Of a stretch of DNA of 64,000 nucleotides, positions 1 to 9,896 are shown one piece after another; position 1 is the first letter of the stretch; each line of letters opens with the position of its first letter. The notes under the pieces were generated by a model. That model searched no databases and had not been told where the DNA came from. It worked only from the letters and a program-made list of their open reading frames with translations. The position numbers and the translations under genes were made by a program. Origin of the DNA: Acidimicrobiales bacterium (GTDB lineage: Bacteria > Actinomycetota > Acidimicrobiia > Acidimicrobiales > Iamiaceae); NCBI GenBank assembly GCA_030447445.1, contig JAUJOW010000001.1, forward strand, positions 88,411 to 152,410, given 5' to 3'.

Positions 1-69
1 CCGGTATCATCCGCCTCGAGCGCCTGATCACCGCGCTCGCTGGTCGACCCAGCCGTGAGGAGGGATCGG

Positions 70-243
70 GTGAAGCAGTTCGCCTGCGGTGACGTGGTGC
101 CCGGGTGCCGGGCCACGTTCACCGCGGAGTCCGAGGACGACATCCTGGGCGAGGTTGCCGCCCATGCCAGGGAGGCGCACGGCATGGCCGACGTCCCCGC
201 CGGGGTGGTGGCCGAGGTGCGGGCCAAGCTCCGGGACGCCTGA
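70..243 (+). CDS. DUF1059 family small protein
   Basis: This is a 57-residue protein opening with MKQFACGDVVPGC and containing a second-half EAHG motif, the pattern of the DUF1059 family: small, single-domain, unknown function. The family pattern of an N-terminal CG.. and a C..F segment plus a histidine suggests metal or zinc-ribbon-like binding, but this is inference. The GTG at 70 is preferred over the in-frame GTG at 55 because GAGGAGGGA (57-65) sits at ideal spacing before it and the family starts with MK.F.CGD. It ends 10 bases before the convergent regulator gene. Bases 1-69 hold no gene I can support. Confidence 0.8.
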   Translation: MKQFACGDVVPGCRATFTAESEDDILGEVAAHAREAHGMADVPAGVVAEVRAKLRDA

Positions 244-253
244 GGCCCGGTCC

Positions 254-985
254 TCACTCGACGAGGCGCAGCCCGCTGGGAGCGATCGAGCTCTCGACAT
301 GGGGCAGAGCCACGGTGAACTCGGTGCGGTGACCCGGGAACACGTATTCGGCGACCAGCACCGGGGTGCCCTCCCGGTCGGCGGTGACCCGCTCGCAGCG
401 CAGCACGGGCGAACCCACCGGGATGGCGAGGAGGTCGGCGTCGGTGGCCGAGGCCGCCGCCGCCCCGATGGTCTGCACCGCCCCGCCGAGGTCCACCGGC
501 AACAGGTCGTGGAAGGACGACTCCGCCACCTGGGCGGGTGACACCAGCCGGCCGAGCTCATCGGGGCAGAACACCGTGACCCGAGCGAACGGCTCGCCGT
601 CGGCGAGGTTCACCCGGGAGACCCGCAGGACCCGGTCGGCGCCGAGCACCCGGCGCACCGCCGCCGGTGGCCACACGAAGGCGAAGTCCAGGATGCGACG
701 CTCGGAGCGCACGCCCAGCTCGGCCAGCTGGGCCTCGAGCGTGCCCAGGCGGGCCAGTGGCTGGCGTACCGGCTCGCCGGCGACGAACCAGCCGAGGCCC
801 TGCCGGGAGTCGACCAGACCGACTGATCGGAGCTGCTCGAGGGCCTTGCGGACCGTCACCCGGCTGGCGTCGTAGCCTCTCGACAGCTCGGCTTCGCTGG
901 GCAGCAGTCGCCCGGCCCCGAACTCCCCGGCCTCGATGCGGACCTCGAGCTCGTCGGCGATCTCCCGGTAGCGGACCCTGCGCAC
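254..985 (-). CDS. GntR-family (HutC/UTRA type) transcriptional regulator
   Basis: The protein has an N-terminal winged helix-turn-helix (residues about 5-70, with LPSEAELS and SRVTVRKALEQL typical of GntR) and a C-terminal UTRA ligand-binding domain (about 95-235, ending in a FPGHRTEFTV strand). It is predicted to be a cytoplasmic dimeric effector-responsive repressor. It is transcribed away from aconitase with about 73 bases between them, so aconitase is the obvious candidate target. The frame stays open upstream into aconitase. I chose GTG 985 because the family begins just before YREIADEL. It has no clear Shine-Dalgarno, so the transcript may be leaderless. A TTG at 1021 is an alternative. 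The effector is unknown. Confidence 0.85.
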   Translation of the reverse strand: MRRVRYREIADELEVRIEAGEFGAGRLLPSEAELSRGYDASRVTVRKALEQLRSVGLVDSRQGLGWFVAGEPVRQPLARLGTLEAQLAELGVRSERRILDFAFVWPPAAVRRVLGADRVLRVSRVNLADGEPFARVTVFCPDELGRLVSPAQVAESSFHDLLPVDLGGAVQTIGAAAASATDADLLAIPVGSPVLRCERVTADREGTPVLVAEYVFPGHRTEFTVALPHVESSIAPSGLRLVE

Positions 986-1058
986 TTGTCTTATGCTTGT
1001 ATCTAACGCCGCCGAGCGCAAGTACCCACCGAGTACACCCTGATCCCCGAGGTGAGCC
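983..1058. promoter_or_regulatory. Divergent regulatory region between GntR gene and aconitase
   Basis: This 70-odd base spacer is AT-richer than its surroundings. It holds two direct copies of CTTGT (985-989 and 996-1000) one helical turn apart, on the strand coding aconitase. HutC-type GntR operators are typically built on TTGT/ACAA-like half sites, so this is a candidate operator overlapping the regulator's own start codon. No convincing -35/-10 pair can be assigned by eye. Confidence 0.4.
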
Positions 1059-3344
1059 ATGGCCGTGACCGCCAGCACCCCCATCGAACTGGTCGACCGG
1101 GTCTACGGGCGTCTCGGCGACCGGGTGGCCCTCGGCCGCGAGCGCATCGGTCGACCGCTCACCCTCACCGAGAAGGTCCTCGTCAACCACCTGCGCGACC
1201 CCGAGGCGGCCAGCCTCGAGCGGGGGCGCTCCTACACCGACTTCGACCCCGACCGCATCGCCATGCAGGACGCCACCGCGCAGATGGCCCTGCTCCAGTT
1301 CACGACGGCCGGGTTGCCCGAGGTGGCCGTGCCGACCACGGTCCACTGCGACCACCTCATCCAGGCCAAGGTGGGCGCGCTGGCCGACCTGCAGGTGGCC
1401 GTCGACGTCAACGCCGAGGTCTACGACTTCCTCCAGTCCGTGTCCGCGAGGTACGGGATCGGCTTCTGGCCGCCGGGCAGCGGCATCATCCACCAGGTCG
1501 TGCTCGAGAACTACGCCTTCCCCGGCGGGATGATGATCGGCACCGACAGCCACACGCCCAACGCCGGTGGGCTCGGCATGGTGGCCATCGGCGTGGGCGG
1601 CGCCGATGCCGTCGACGTGATGACCGGCTTCCCGTTCAACGTGCGCTTCCCGAAGCTGATCGGCGTGCGCCTGACCGGCGAGATCAACGGGTGGACGGCC
1701 CCCAAGGACGTCATCCTCAAGGTGGCCGAGATCCTGACCGTGAAGGGCGGCACCGGAGCCATCGTCGAGTACTTCGGGCCGGGCGCCGACACCATCTCGG
1801 CCACCGGCAAGGGCACGATCTGCAACATGGGCGCCGAGATCGGCGCCACCTGCTCGCTGTTCACCTATGACGCCCACATGGGCGAGTACCTGCGGGCCAC
1901 CGGTCGCGAGGCCATCGCCGACGCCGCCGACGCCGTCGCCGCCGACCTCCGGCCGGATCCGGAGGTCGAGGACGACCCCGCGACGGCCTACGACCGGGTC
2001 ATCGAGATCGACCTCTCGAGCCTCGAGCCCCACATCAACGGGCCGCACTCCCCCGACTTCGCCCGCCCCGTGTCCGCGCTCGGCGACGTCGCCCGGGCCG
2101 AGGGCTGGCCGCTCGAGATCTCCTCGGCCCTGGTCGGGTCCTGCACCAACTCCTCCTACGAGGACATCACCCGGGCCGCCAGCATCGCCCGCCAGGCGTC
2201 GGCCAAGGGGCTGAAGTCGAGGACACCGCTGCTCGTCACCCCCGGGTCCGAGCAGGTGCGGGCCACCATCGAGCGCGACGGGCTGCTCGCCGACCTCGAG
2301 GCCATCGGGGCGACGGTCCTCGCCAACGCCTGCGGACCCTGCATCGGCCAGTGGGACCGGACCGACATCGCCGACGGCGAGACCAACGTCATCGTCAACT
2401 CCTTCAACCGCAACTTCCCGAAGCGCAACGACGGCAACGCCAACACGCTCGCCTTCGTCACCTCCCCGGACACGGTCGTGGCCCTCGCCCTGGCCGGGAC
2501 GCTCGACTTCGCTCCCCGCACCGACACGCTCACCGGCGCCGACGGCAGCGAGGTCCGCCTGGAGGCCCCGGTGGGCGAGATGCTGCCCGACCGCGGCTTC
2601 GACGCCGGCGCCGTCGGCTTCGTCGCCCCCCCCGACGACCCGGCCGCTCGCGCCGCCATCGAGGTGGCGGTCGACCCCCGCAGCGACCGGCTGCAGTTCC
2701 TCGAGCCGTTCCCGCCCTGGGACGGCCAGGACTACGTCGAGCTGCCCATCCTCATGAAGGCCCAAGGCAAGTGCACGACCGACCACATCTCGATGGCGGG
2801 GCCGTGGCTCAAGTACCGGGGCCACCTCGAGAACATCTCGGGCAACCTGTTCGCCGGGGCGGTCAACGCCTTCACCGGTGAGGCCGGCTCGGGCAAGGAC
2901 CCGCTCGACGGGCAGACCAAGCCCTATCCCGAGATCGCCCGGCACCTCCACGCCGAGGGCGTGAGCTGGGTGGCCGTCGGCGACGAGAACTACGGCGAGG
3001 GGTCCAGCCGGGAGCACGCCGCCATGGAGCCGCGGTTCCGCAACGGCAAGGTGATCCTGGTGCGCAGCTTCGCCCGCATCCACGAGACCAACCTGAAGAA
3101 GCAGGGCATGCTGCCGCTGACCTTCGCCGATCCCTCGACCTACGACCTGATCGACGAGGACGACCGCATCTCGGTGCTCGGCCTCGCCGACCTGGCCCCC
3201 GACCAGCCGGTGCGGTGCCGCATCACCAAGCCCGACGGGTCGACGATCGACTTCGAAGCCAACCACACGTTCAGCCCCGAGCAGATCGAGTGGTTCCGGG
3301 CCGGAGGGGCCCTCAACATCATCCGCCAGCGGACCGGCGCGTGA
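1059..3344 (+). CDS. acn: Aconitate hydratase, mitochondrial-type
   Basis: This enzyme of the TCA cycle interconverts citrate and isocitrate with a [4Fe-4S] cluster. At 761 residues it matches the mitochondrial aconitase type (about 750-780), not the 900-residue AcnA/IRP type. The cluster ligands are visible: Cys362 in VGSCTNS and Cys425/Cys428 in ACGPCIG. Substrate motifs [12 protein letters not shown] (about 165-176), [13 protein letters not shown] and [13 protein letters not shown] (C-terminal swivel domain) are present. The start codon ATG follows CGAGGTGAGCC. The stop overlaps the GTG of the DinB gene, so the two are probably cotranslated. Divergent GntR regulator upstream. Confidence 0.97.
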   Translation: MAVTASTPIELVDRVYGRLGDRVALGRERIGRPLTLTEKVLVNHLRDPEAASLERGRSYTDFDPDRIAMQDATAQMALLQFTTAGLPEVAVPTTVHCDHLIQAKVGALADLQVAVDVNAEVYDFLQSVSARYGIGFWPPGSGIIHQVVLENYAFPGGMMIGTDSHTPNAGGLGMVAIGVGGADAVDVMTGFPFNVRFPKLIGVRLTGEINGWTAPKDVILKVAEILTVKGGTGAIVEYFGPGADTISATGKGTICNMGAEIGATCSLFTYDAHMGEYLRATGREAIADAADAVAADLRPDPEVEDDPATAYDRVIEIDLSSLEPHINGPHSPDFARPVSALGDVARAEGWPLEISSALVGSCTNSSYEDITRAASIARQASAKGLKSRTPLLVTPGSEQVRATIERDGLLADLEAIGATVLANACGPCIGQWDRTDIADGETNVIVNSFNRNFPKRNDGNANTLAFVTSPDTVVALALAGTLDFAPRTDTLTGADGSEVRLEAPVGEMLPDRGFDAGAVGFVAPPDDPAARAAIEVAVDPRSDRLQFLEPFPPWDGQDYVELPILMKAQGKCTTDHISMAGPWLKYRGHLENISGNLFAGAVNAFTGEAGSGKDPLDGQTKPYPEIARHLHAEGVSWVAVGDENYGEGSSREHAAMEPRFRNGKVILVRSFARIHETNLKKQGMLPLTFADPSTYDLIDEDDRISVLGLADLAPDQPVRCRITKPDGSTIDFEANHTFSPEQIEWFRAGGALNIIRQRTGA

Positions 3345-3874
3345 GCGGCGGGCCGGCCGTGCCCACCGGGCCCGAGCGCACCGATCCCCCGTTCGTGGCC
3401 GACGAGCGGCCGATGCTCGAGGCCTGGCTCGACTACCACCGGGCCACCTTGGTCACCAAGTGCGTGGGGCTCGAGGAGGCCCAGCTCAGGGAGCGGTCGG
3501 CGCCACCGTCCACCCTGTCGCTCCTGGGCCTGGTGCGGCACATGGCCGAGGTGGAGCGCAACTGGTTCCGCAACGTCCTCGCCGACGAAGGCGCGCCGCC
3601 GCTCTTCTACAGCGACGACGATCCCGACGGCGACTTCGACCGGGTCGACGACGCCGAGGTCGCCGGTGACTTCGCCACCTTCCACGCCGAGGTCGACCAC
3701 GCCCGGGAGCGGGTGGCGGCAGTCGGGTCGCTCGACGACATCGGACGGCGGCAGCGCCGCGGCCAGGACGTGTCGTTGCGCTGGATCCTCACCCACATGA
3801 TCGAGGAGTACGCCCGCCACAACGGCCACGCCGACCTGCTCCGCCAGAGGATCGACGGCACCATCGGGGAGTGA
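3341..3874 (+). CDS. DinB/DUF664 family protein (putative thiol-dependent enzyme)
   Basis: This is a 177-residue four-helix-bundle DinB-superfamily protein of the DUF664 type. Key features are [17 protein letters not shown] in the first half and [15 protein letters not shown] near the end, which supply the histidines that bind a divalent metal in this superfamily. Relatives include bacillithiol/mycothiol-dependent S-transferases, but the substrate here is unknown. The GTG at 3341 overlaps the aconitase stop as GTGA, deciding the start. The frame is open further upstream only inside aconitase. A truncated relative with nearly the same C-terminal motif lies at 35.5 kb. Confidence 0.85.
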   Translation: MSGGPAVPTGPERTDPPFVADERPMLEAWLDYHRATLVTKCVGLEEAQLRERSAPPSTLSLLGLVRHMAEVERNWFRNVLADEGAPPLFYSDDDPDGDFDRVDDAEVAGDFATFHAEVDHARERVAAVGSLDDIGRRQRRGQDVSLRWILTHMIEEYARHNGHADLLRQRIDGTIGE

Positions 3875-3900
3875 TCCCGCCGCCGGCCTGCGAGCGCCGG

Positions 3901-5322
3901 TCAGTCGCGGCCGGGGCGGCGGCTGTCCTCGGCGTCGGGGTCGCCCTTGTACCCGGGCGGGAAGGTCCGGGCCAGCTCCTCGGGTGTGGGGTCCCGCCGT
4001 TGGCGGGCCTCGCGCGGGAGCAGGTCGACGATGGCCTCCATGATCCGGCGGGTGTCGGCGTCGGGGCTGCGGTACTTGAGCTCCACCGGGTCGCCGACCC
4101 GGATACGGACGGGGTGACGGTCGGTCAGGGCCAGCAGGTTGGGGAAGCGGGCACTGCGGGGCCACACCTTCTCGGTCCCCCACAGCCCGATCGGGATCAC
4201 CGGGGCCTTGGTCATGGCCGCCAGGCGGGCGGCCCCCCATCGACCCTTGAGCTCGGGCTCGAAGAAGGCCCGGCCTCGGGGGATCGTGCCCTGCGGCATG
4301 ATCGCCACCATCTGGCCGCCCTCGAGCGCGTCGGCCGCCGCTTGGAGGGGTTCGTCGGATCCGGTGCCCCGCTCGACCCGGATGCCGCCCATGGCCGTAG
4401 CCATCGCCCCCACCACCGGCGCGTCGAACACCTCCTTCTTGCCGAGGAAGCGCACCGGCCGTCCGGTCTGGGCGATGGCCATGCCCATGGCCAGCGGGTC
4501 GAAGTAGCTCCGGTGGTTGCCGACCAGGATGGCCGGTCCCTTGCGGGGGATGCGCTCGGTCCCCTCGATGTCGAAGCGCACGCCCGGCACCAGTTCCGGC
4601 CGGGCGAACGCCTGCATGATCTGCTGGGGCTCCACCCCGGCCACCTTGGGGATCCCGGCGGGCACGTCGAGGAACTGCTGCGGCCACCGCCGCAGCAGCG
4701 CGAGCGCGGCGAGGCGGGGATCGGGGTTGACGGCCACGGGGTGGCGCACGGCCGCGAGCAGCGGCAGGTCGTAGATGCTGTCGGAGTAGGCCCAGCTCGC
4801 CGCCAGGTCGATGCCATGGTCGCTCGCGTACTCCCGCACGGCGGCCAACTTGCCCGGGCCCCACACAAAGGTCCCGTCGATGGTGCCGTCGTAGGCGCCG
4901 TCGCGCTCGCCGTAGCGGGTGGCCACCACCCCGTCGAAGCCGAGGGCGTCGGCCAGCGGCTCGACCATGTCGAACGGGGTGGTGGTGGCCAGCACCACCC
5001 TGCGACCGGCCTGGTGGTGCTGGTCGACGAGGACGTGCGCGAAGGGCTGGACGTCCTCCATCAACCGGGCGGCGGCTTTCCGCCCGGCCTCGCGGACCGC
5101 CTCCCGGTCCCATCCGCCGGCCACCCGGGCCATCTGCCGGGTGATGAACATGGCCGGCAGGGTCTCGCCGACGACGTCGAAGATGCGGTAGACGAGCCCC
5201 TCGCCGGGGACCCTCCGGTCGGGTAGCACCCCGACGGCGCGGAGCGCCTCGGAAAGCACCGGGCCGCTGGCCCCCCGCAGCAGCGTGCGGTCGAGGTCGA
5301 AGAAGGCGGCGGCTTCAGCCAT
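3901..5322 (-). CDS. HAD-IB phosphatase / 1-acylglycerol-3-phosphate acyltransferase fusion
   Basis: The 473-residue protein joins a HAD subfamily IB phosphatase (DLD nucleophile pair D9/D11, LATTTP at 111-116, acidic D181/D185) to a PlsC-type acyltransferase (NHRSYFD at 269-275, corresponding to NHx4D, and the PQGTIPRG block at 343-350). Such fusions occur in actinobacteria and are linked to phospholipid or glycolipid assembly. The HAD part resembles SerB-type phosphatases, but its substrate is unknown. The second block usually reads EGTR; here it is QGTIPR, a tolerated variant. It is convergent with the DinB gene. Confidence 0.9.
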   Translation of the reverse strand: MAEAAAFFDLDRTLLRGASGPVLSEALRAVGVLPDRRVPGEGLVYRIFDVVGETLPAMFITRQMARVAGGWDREAVREAGRKAAARLMEDVQPFAHVLVDQHHQAGRRVVLATTTPFDMVEPLADALGFDGVVATRYGERDGAYDGTIDGTFVWGPGKLAAVREYASDHGIDLAASWAYSDSIYDLPLLAAVRHPVAVNPDPRLAALALLRRWPQQFLDVPAGIPKVAGVEPQQIMQAFARPELVPGVRFDIEGTERIPRKGPAILVGNHRSYFDPLAMGMAIAQTGRPVRFLGKKEVFDAPVVGAMATAMGGIRVERGTGSDEPLQAAADALEGGQMVAIMPQGTIPRGRAFFEPELKGRWGAARLAAMTKAPVIPIGLWGTEKVWPRSARFPNLLALTDRHPVRIRVGDPVELKYRSPDADTRRIMEAIVDLLPREARQRRDPTPEELARTFPPGYKGDPDAEDSRRPGRD

Positions 5323-5340
5323 GCCGGGAGCGTAGGCCAG

Positions 5341-5413
5341 CGCCCTCTTTGGGCGCGAAGGACGGGGCGGAAGGACGGGGCGCGAAGAAGGGGCCGGCGG
5401 GGGAACCGGCCCC
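5341..5413. repeat. Hairpins and 13-bp tandem repeat between HAD/PlsC gene and LysR gene
   Basis: The 240-base spacer 5323-5562 contains three elements. There is a small hairpin CGCCC-TCTTT-GGGCG (5341-5355). There are two perfect tandem copies of GAAGGACGGGGCG (5357-5369 and 5370-5382). A stronger stem-loop pairs GGGGCCGG (5390-5397) with CCGGCCCC (5406-5413), followed by TCCTTTC. The last could act as a terminator for plus-strand read-through or a structured leader, but it lacks a run of T. Confidence 0.55.
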
Positions 5414-5524
5414 TCCTTTCGGGTTCGGGGACCGCGGGGGTCCTCTACGAACCGCGCCTGAGGTCCGGTGGGGGAACCGGCCTCGACGTGTTGGTCCCAT
5501 CATCAGCCCCACGCTCGCATCTGT

Positions 5525-5538
5525 CCAACAGTTGTTGG
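5525..5538. promoter_or_regulatory. Inverted repeat upstream of LysR gene (candidate operator)
   Basis: CCAACA and TGTTGG form a perfect 6-bp inverted repeat with a 2-base centre, 24 bases before the LysR start codon. LysR-type proteins commonly bind such interrupted dyads near their own promoter. Autoregulation is an inference. Confidence 0.4.
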
Positions 5539-5562
5539 CGATAGCTGCCATCATGAGGAGCG

Positions 5563-6480
5563 ATGGACCTCCGGCAGCTCGCCGCCCTCACCGCCGTAGC
5601 CGACCACCGGAGCTTCTCGGCCGCCGCCCGGGCCCTGCACACCGTGCAGTCGAACGTCTCGGCCCACGTGGCCCGCCTCGAGAAGGAGCTGGCCGTGGTC
5701 CTCATCGACCGCGACACGGGGGGGCTCACCCCCACCGGCGAGCTAGTCGTCGCCCGGGCTCGGCGGATCCAGGCCGAGCTGGATGCGCTCGTCTTCGACG
5801 TGGCCTCGGCCAGCGACGGGCTGTCGGGCTCGGTGCGACTCGGCGTGATCGGCACCACCGGCCGCTGGCTCGTCCCCCTCCTCCTCCGCGCCGTGGCCGA
5901 GGCCCATCCCAGGGTCCACGTGGTGGTGGTCGACGCCACCACCACCTCGCTCCTGCCTCAGCTCGTCGAGGGACGGCTCGACGTGGCCGTGGTCGCCCTG
6001 CCCCTCGCCAACCCCGACGTCGAGGCCGAGGCCCTCTTCGAGGAGGACCGCATGCTGGTCGCCCCCAACGGGCACCCCCTCGCCGTGGACGGTGCGGTCA
6101 GCCTGGCCGAGCTGGCCGCCCACCCGTTGCTGCTCGAGCCCCGGGGCACCGCCTTCCGAGACGCACTCGACGCCGACGCCGCTCGAGCCGGGGTCACCCT
6201 CTCCCCTCAGGCCGAGGTCGACGGGATGCGCCTCCTGGCCACCCTCGCCTTCGAAGGCTTCGGCCCGGCCGTGCTACCGGCCAGCGCGGCACCGCCCACC
6301 ATCACCAGCCGGGCGTGGCGAGCCGTCACTGTCGAGGGTCTCACCCCTCGCACCGTGGGGCTGGCCACGCGCCGGCGCAGCCTGCTGTCGGCGCCGGGCC
6401 GAGCGGTGGTCGACGTGTTGCGTCACGTGGTGGTGACGACCGCCCCTGACCACCCCGGGTTGCGTCCCGTCGAGCGGTGA
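5563..6480 (+). CDS. LysR-family transcriptional regulator
   Basis: This 305-residue protein has an N-terminal helix-turn-helix (residues 1-60: LRQLAALTAVADHRSFSAA, VQSNVSAHVARLE) and a periplasmic-binding-like effector domain (about 88-290). The GAGGAG at 5555-5560 lies only two bases before ATG, a short spacing. It is in the same direction as citrate synthase and 65 bases upstream, unlike the usual divergent arrangement. A target in the gltA transcript is therefore plausible but not shown. No effector can be named from sequence. Confidence 0.9.
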   Translation: MDLRQLAALTAVADHRSFSAAARALHTVQSNVSAHVARLEKELAVVLIDRDTGGLTPTGELVVARARRIQAELDALVFDVASASDGLSGSVRLGVIGTTGRWLVPLLLRAVAEAHPRVHVVVVDATTTSLLPQLVEGRLDVAVVALPLANPDVEAEALFEEDRMLVAPNGHPLAVDGAVSLAELAAHPLLLEPRGTAFRDALDADAARAGVTLSPQAEVDGMRLLATLAFEGFGPAVLPASAAPPTITSRAWRAVTVEGLTPRTVGLATRRRSLLSAPGRAVVDVLRHVVVTTAPDHPGLRPVER

Positions 6481-6545
6481 CGGCAGCCGGTCCGGCCGGT
6501 ACGATCCGGTCGACGGCGACAACCGAGACCGGGAGCGAAGCCAGC

Positions 6546-7810
<1,265 letters not shown>

Positions 7811-7814
<4 letters not shown>

Positions 7815-9055
7815 GCGACACCCGTCCGGACCCCACCCGGCCGGACCCGGCGTGGGGTCGACCGGCGCCACCCCAGTGGGGACCACCGCCGCAGTGGGCG
7901 CCACCCCGATGGGGACCGCCTCCGCAATCGGCACCACCGCCGCAGTGGGCGCCACCGCAATGGGGACCCCCACCGCAATGGGGACCGCCGCCCGTCCATG
8001 CCGGGCCGGCCCCATGGGGGCCGCCCGGTGGCCAGTGGGGGCCTCCACCGTGGGCCCGGCCCCGCACACCGATGGCCACGGCAGGGCGCCGGCTCGGCGG
8101 ACGGGCCGTCGACGCCGTGCTGGCCGTGCTCCTCGTGGTGATCGTCTTCCTGGTGGTGAACGGCGATCGGTTGATGGGCCAGCTGTTCCTGGCCGTTCTC
8201 GCCGTCGGCGCCTACGAGGCCATCTTCGTGACCGCGCTCGGGGCCACGCCGGGCAAGCTCATCGCCGGGACCCGGGTGGTCGAGCTGGGCCACGAGGGGG
8301 TGGAGCCGGTCACTGCGCTCAAACGGGGCACGCTCATCGCCCTCGGCACGCTCGTGACCCTCCTCGTCCCGGTGGCCGTGGCCGCCCCCTTCGCCGGCGT
8401 CGAGGGACTGCTCCTCACCATCGTCGTCGTACCGGTGGCCGTCGGGTTCTGGGTGTCGGTGTTCGCCTCTCCCCTGCGCCGAGGGGTGCCCGACCGCGTC
8501 GCCGGCACCTTCGTCGTGGACCGGGACGCGCCGGCCCGCATCACCGAGGCCGACCTCGCCGGCTACACCGAGATCCACCGCCCCCCCGCCATGACCCGGT
8601 GGGGCCCGGCGGCCACGCTGGACCAGCGGCGCCGTGCCCGCGCCGGGCGCCTCGACGATGCTCCCGTGCTCGTCATCGCCCTCGTGGCCATCCTCGTCTC
8701 GCTGGCCGTCGAGGGGGTGCCCGGGTGGGTGTACGTCGTGGTCGGCTTGGGCTGGCTGGGCGCGTTCGTGACCGATGAGACGTGGCGGATCGCCCGGCGG
8801 GGGGCGACCGCCGGGCACCGTCGCCACGGCCTCGTCGTCGTCGACACCGAGACCGGCGAGCCGCCGGGAGCGTGGCGGGCCTTGCTGCGGGCCGTGCTCC
8901 TCGCGTTGTTCCTCTACCTGCCACCGCTGACGCTCGTCCTCGCCGTGTGGGTCCGGCTCAGCAGCACCGGCCGCGGGCCCCACGATCTCGCGGCGCGAAC
9001 CGTCGTGATCGCCCATCCCGCCCTCCGGCGGACCCGGGCACCGGTGGCGGCCTGA
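7811..9055 (+). CDS. RDD-family membrane protein with WGPPPQ-repeat N-terminus, probably two RDD domains
   Basis: The N-terminus (about 85 residues) is a Pro/Trp/Gln repeat built on WGPPPQ and WAPPQ units. A first RDD domain follows (RRLGGRAVDAVLA, then ATPGKLIAGTRVV). A second RDD-like half comes after it, with RRGATAGHRRHGLVVVD, GAWRALLRAVLL and GRGPHDLAARTVV. About six membrane segments are visible. Function of RDD proteins is poorly known; some are ion antiporters. No ATG, GTG or TTG lies between the gltA stop and ATG 8072. Either a CTG at 7811 (overlapping the gltA stop as CTGA) is the start and the repeat is translated, or the protein starts at 8072 and lacks it. The repeat reads as coding. 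Confidence 0.8.
7861..8050 (+). repeat. Imperfect tandem repeat coding WGPPPQ/WAPPQ units
   Basis: Short repeats of CC(A/G)CAATGGGGACCxCCA type recur through this stretch and encode a Trp-Pro-Gln-rich, probably disordered cytoplasmic tail of the RDD protein. Slippage in such a repeat would change tail length without a frameshift if whole codons are gained or lost. Confidence 0.7.
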
Positions 9056-9058
9056 CCC

Positions 9059-9868
9059 GTGGCGCTCCCGCTGCGCGACGACGCCCCCACCCGCCGGGTG
9101 CCGTGGGTGACGCTGGCGCTGATCGCCGTCAACGTGGTCGTCTTCCTCTTCGTGCAGCCCCCGGCGTTCCAGGGCGGCGGCCTCGAGGAGAGTCCACCCA
9201 GCACGGTGGACGCCGAGCGGTTCACGGCCAAGTGGGCGGTCATCCCGTGCGAGATCCAGCACCAGGAGCCCCGGAGCGAGGGCATCGAGTGCGCCGATGA
9301 CCCCGACAGCCCCCCTCCTCCCCTCGTCGACGGCAAGGTGGTGCTGCTGTCGCTCTTCACGGCCATGTTCCTGCACGGCAGCATCGACCACCTGGCCGGC
9401 AACATGCTGTTCCTCTGGGTGTTCGGCAACAACGTGGAGGACCGCATCGGCCCGGTCGCCTACCTGCTGCTGTACCTCGTGACCGGGGTGGTCGCCACCC
9501 TCGGGCACGCCGCCTTCCACTGGGACGACGCCACCCCGGTGCTGGGCGCCTCGGGTGCCATCGCCGGCGTCATGGGCGCCTACCTGGTGTTCCGCCCTCG
9601 TAACCGGGTGCTCACCCTGGTCATCTACACCGTCGTGTACCTGCCGGCCTGGGCGCTGCTGGGCCTGTTCTTCGTCACCCAGTTCCTGACCCAGGACGAA
9701 GGGGTGGCCTGGATCGCCCACGCCGCCGGCATGATCGCCGGCTTCTTGATCGCGCTCCCCCTCAGGCGACTGTTCGCCGATCCCGACCGTCCCGCCCCAC
9801 GGGCTCCCCGCCCCGCCGACGTCACCGATCGTTGGGCGTTGCCCACCGGTCCACCCCCGGCCGGGTGA
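9059..9868 (+). CDS. Rhomboid-family intramembrane serine protease
   Basis: This 269-residue polytopic protein carries the rhomboid catalytic pair: Ser165 in GASGAIAG and His221 in IAHAAGM. HLAGNMLFLWVFG (about 111-123) supplies the oxyanion asparagine, and six membrane spans are visible. A long, charged, cysteine-containing loop (about 40-90) follows the first span. The GTG start is three bases after the RDD stop, so gltA, the RDD gene and this gene look like one transcript. Substrate unknown; membrane-protein cleavage is family knowledge. Confidence 0.92.
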   Translation: MALPLRDDAPTRRVPWVTLALIAVNVVVFLFVQPPAFQGGGLEESPPSTVDAERFTAKWAVIPCEIQHQEPRSEGIECADDPDSPPPPLVDGKVVLLSLFTAMFLHGSIDHLAGNMLFLWVFGNNVEDRIGPVAYLLLYLVTGVVATLGHAAFHWDDATPVLGASGAIAGVMGAYLVFRPRNRVLTLVIYTVVYLPAWALLGLFFVTQFLTQDEGVAWIAHAAGMIAGFLIALPLRRLFADPDRPAPRAPRPADVTDRWALPTGPPPAG

Positions 9869-9896
9869 GCGACGGCGGTGGGTGCCCGGCTCGGCA

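Noticed and set aside
558..3266. A 902-codon open frame antisense to aconitase
   Set aside because: Its protein is a Gly/Val/Asp-rich string with no domain, the mirror of aconitase codon bias at high GC. Aconitase motifs on the plus strand are complete.
6477..6545. Upstream GTG 6477 as the citrate synthase start
   Set aside because: It overlaps the LysR stop and adds residues absent from the family. GTG 6546 fits the domain start.
7861..8050. CRISPR-like array
   Set aside because: Repeat units are adjacent, codon-periodic and encode WGPPPQ. There are no unique spacers and no cas genes.
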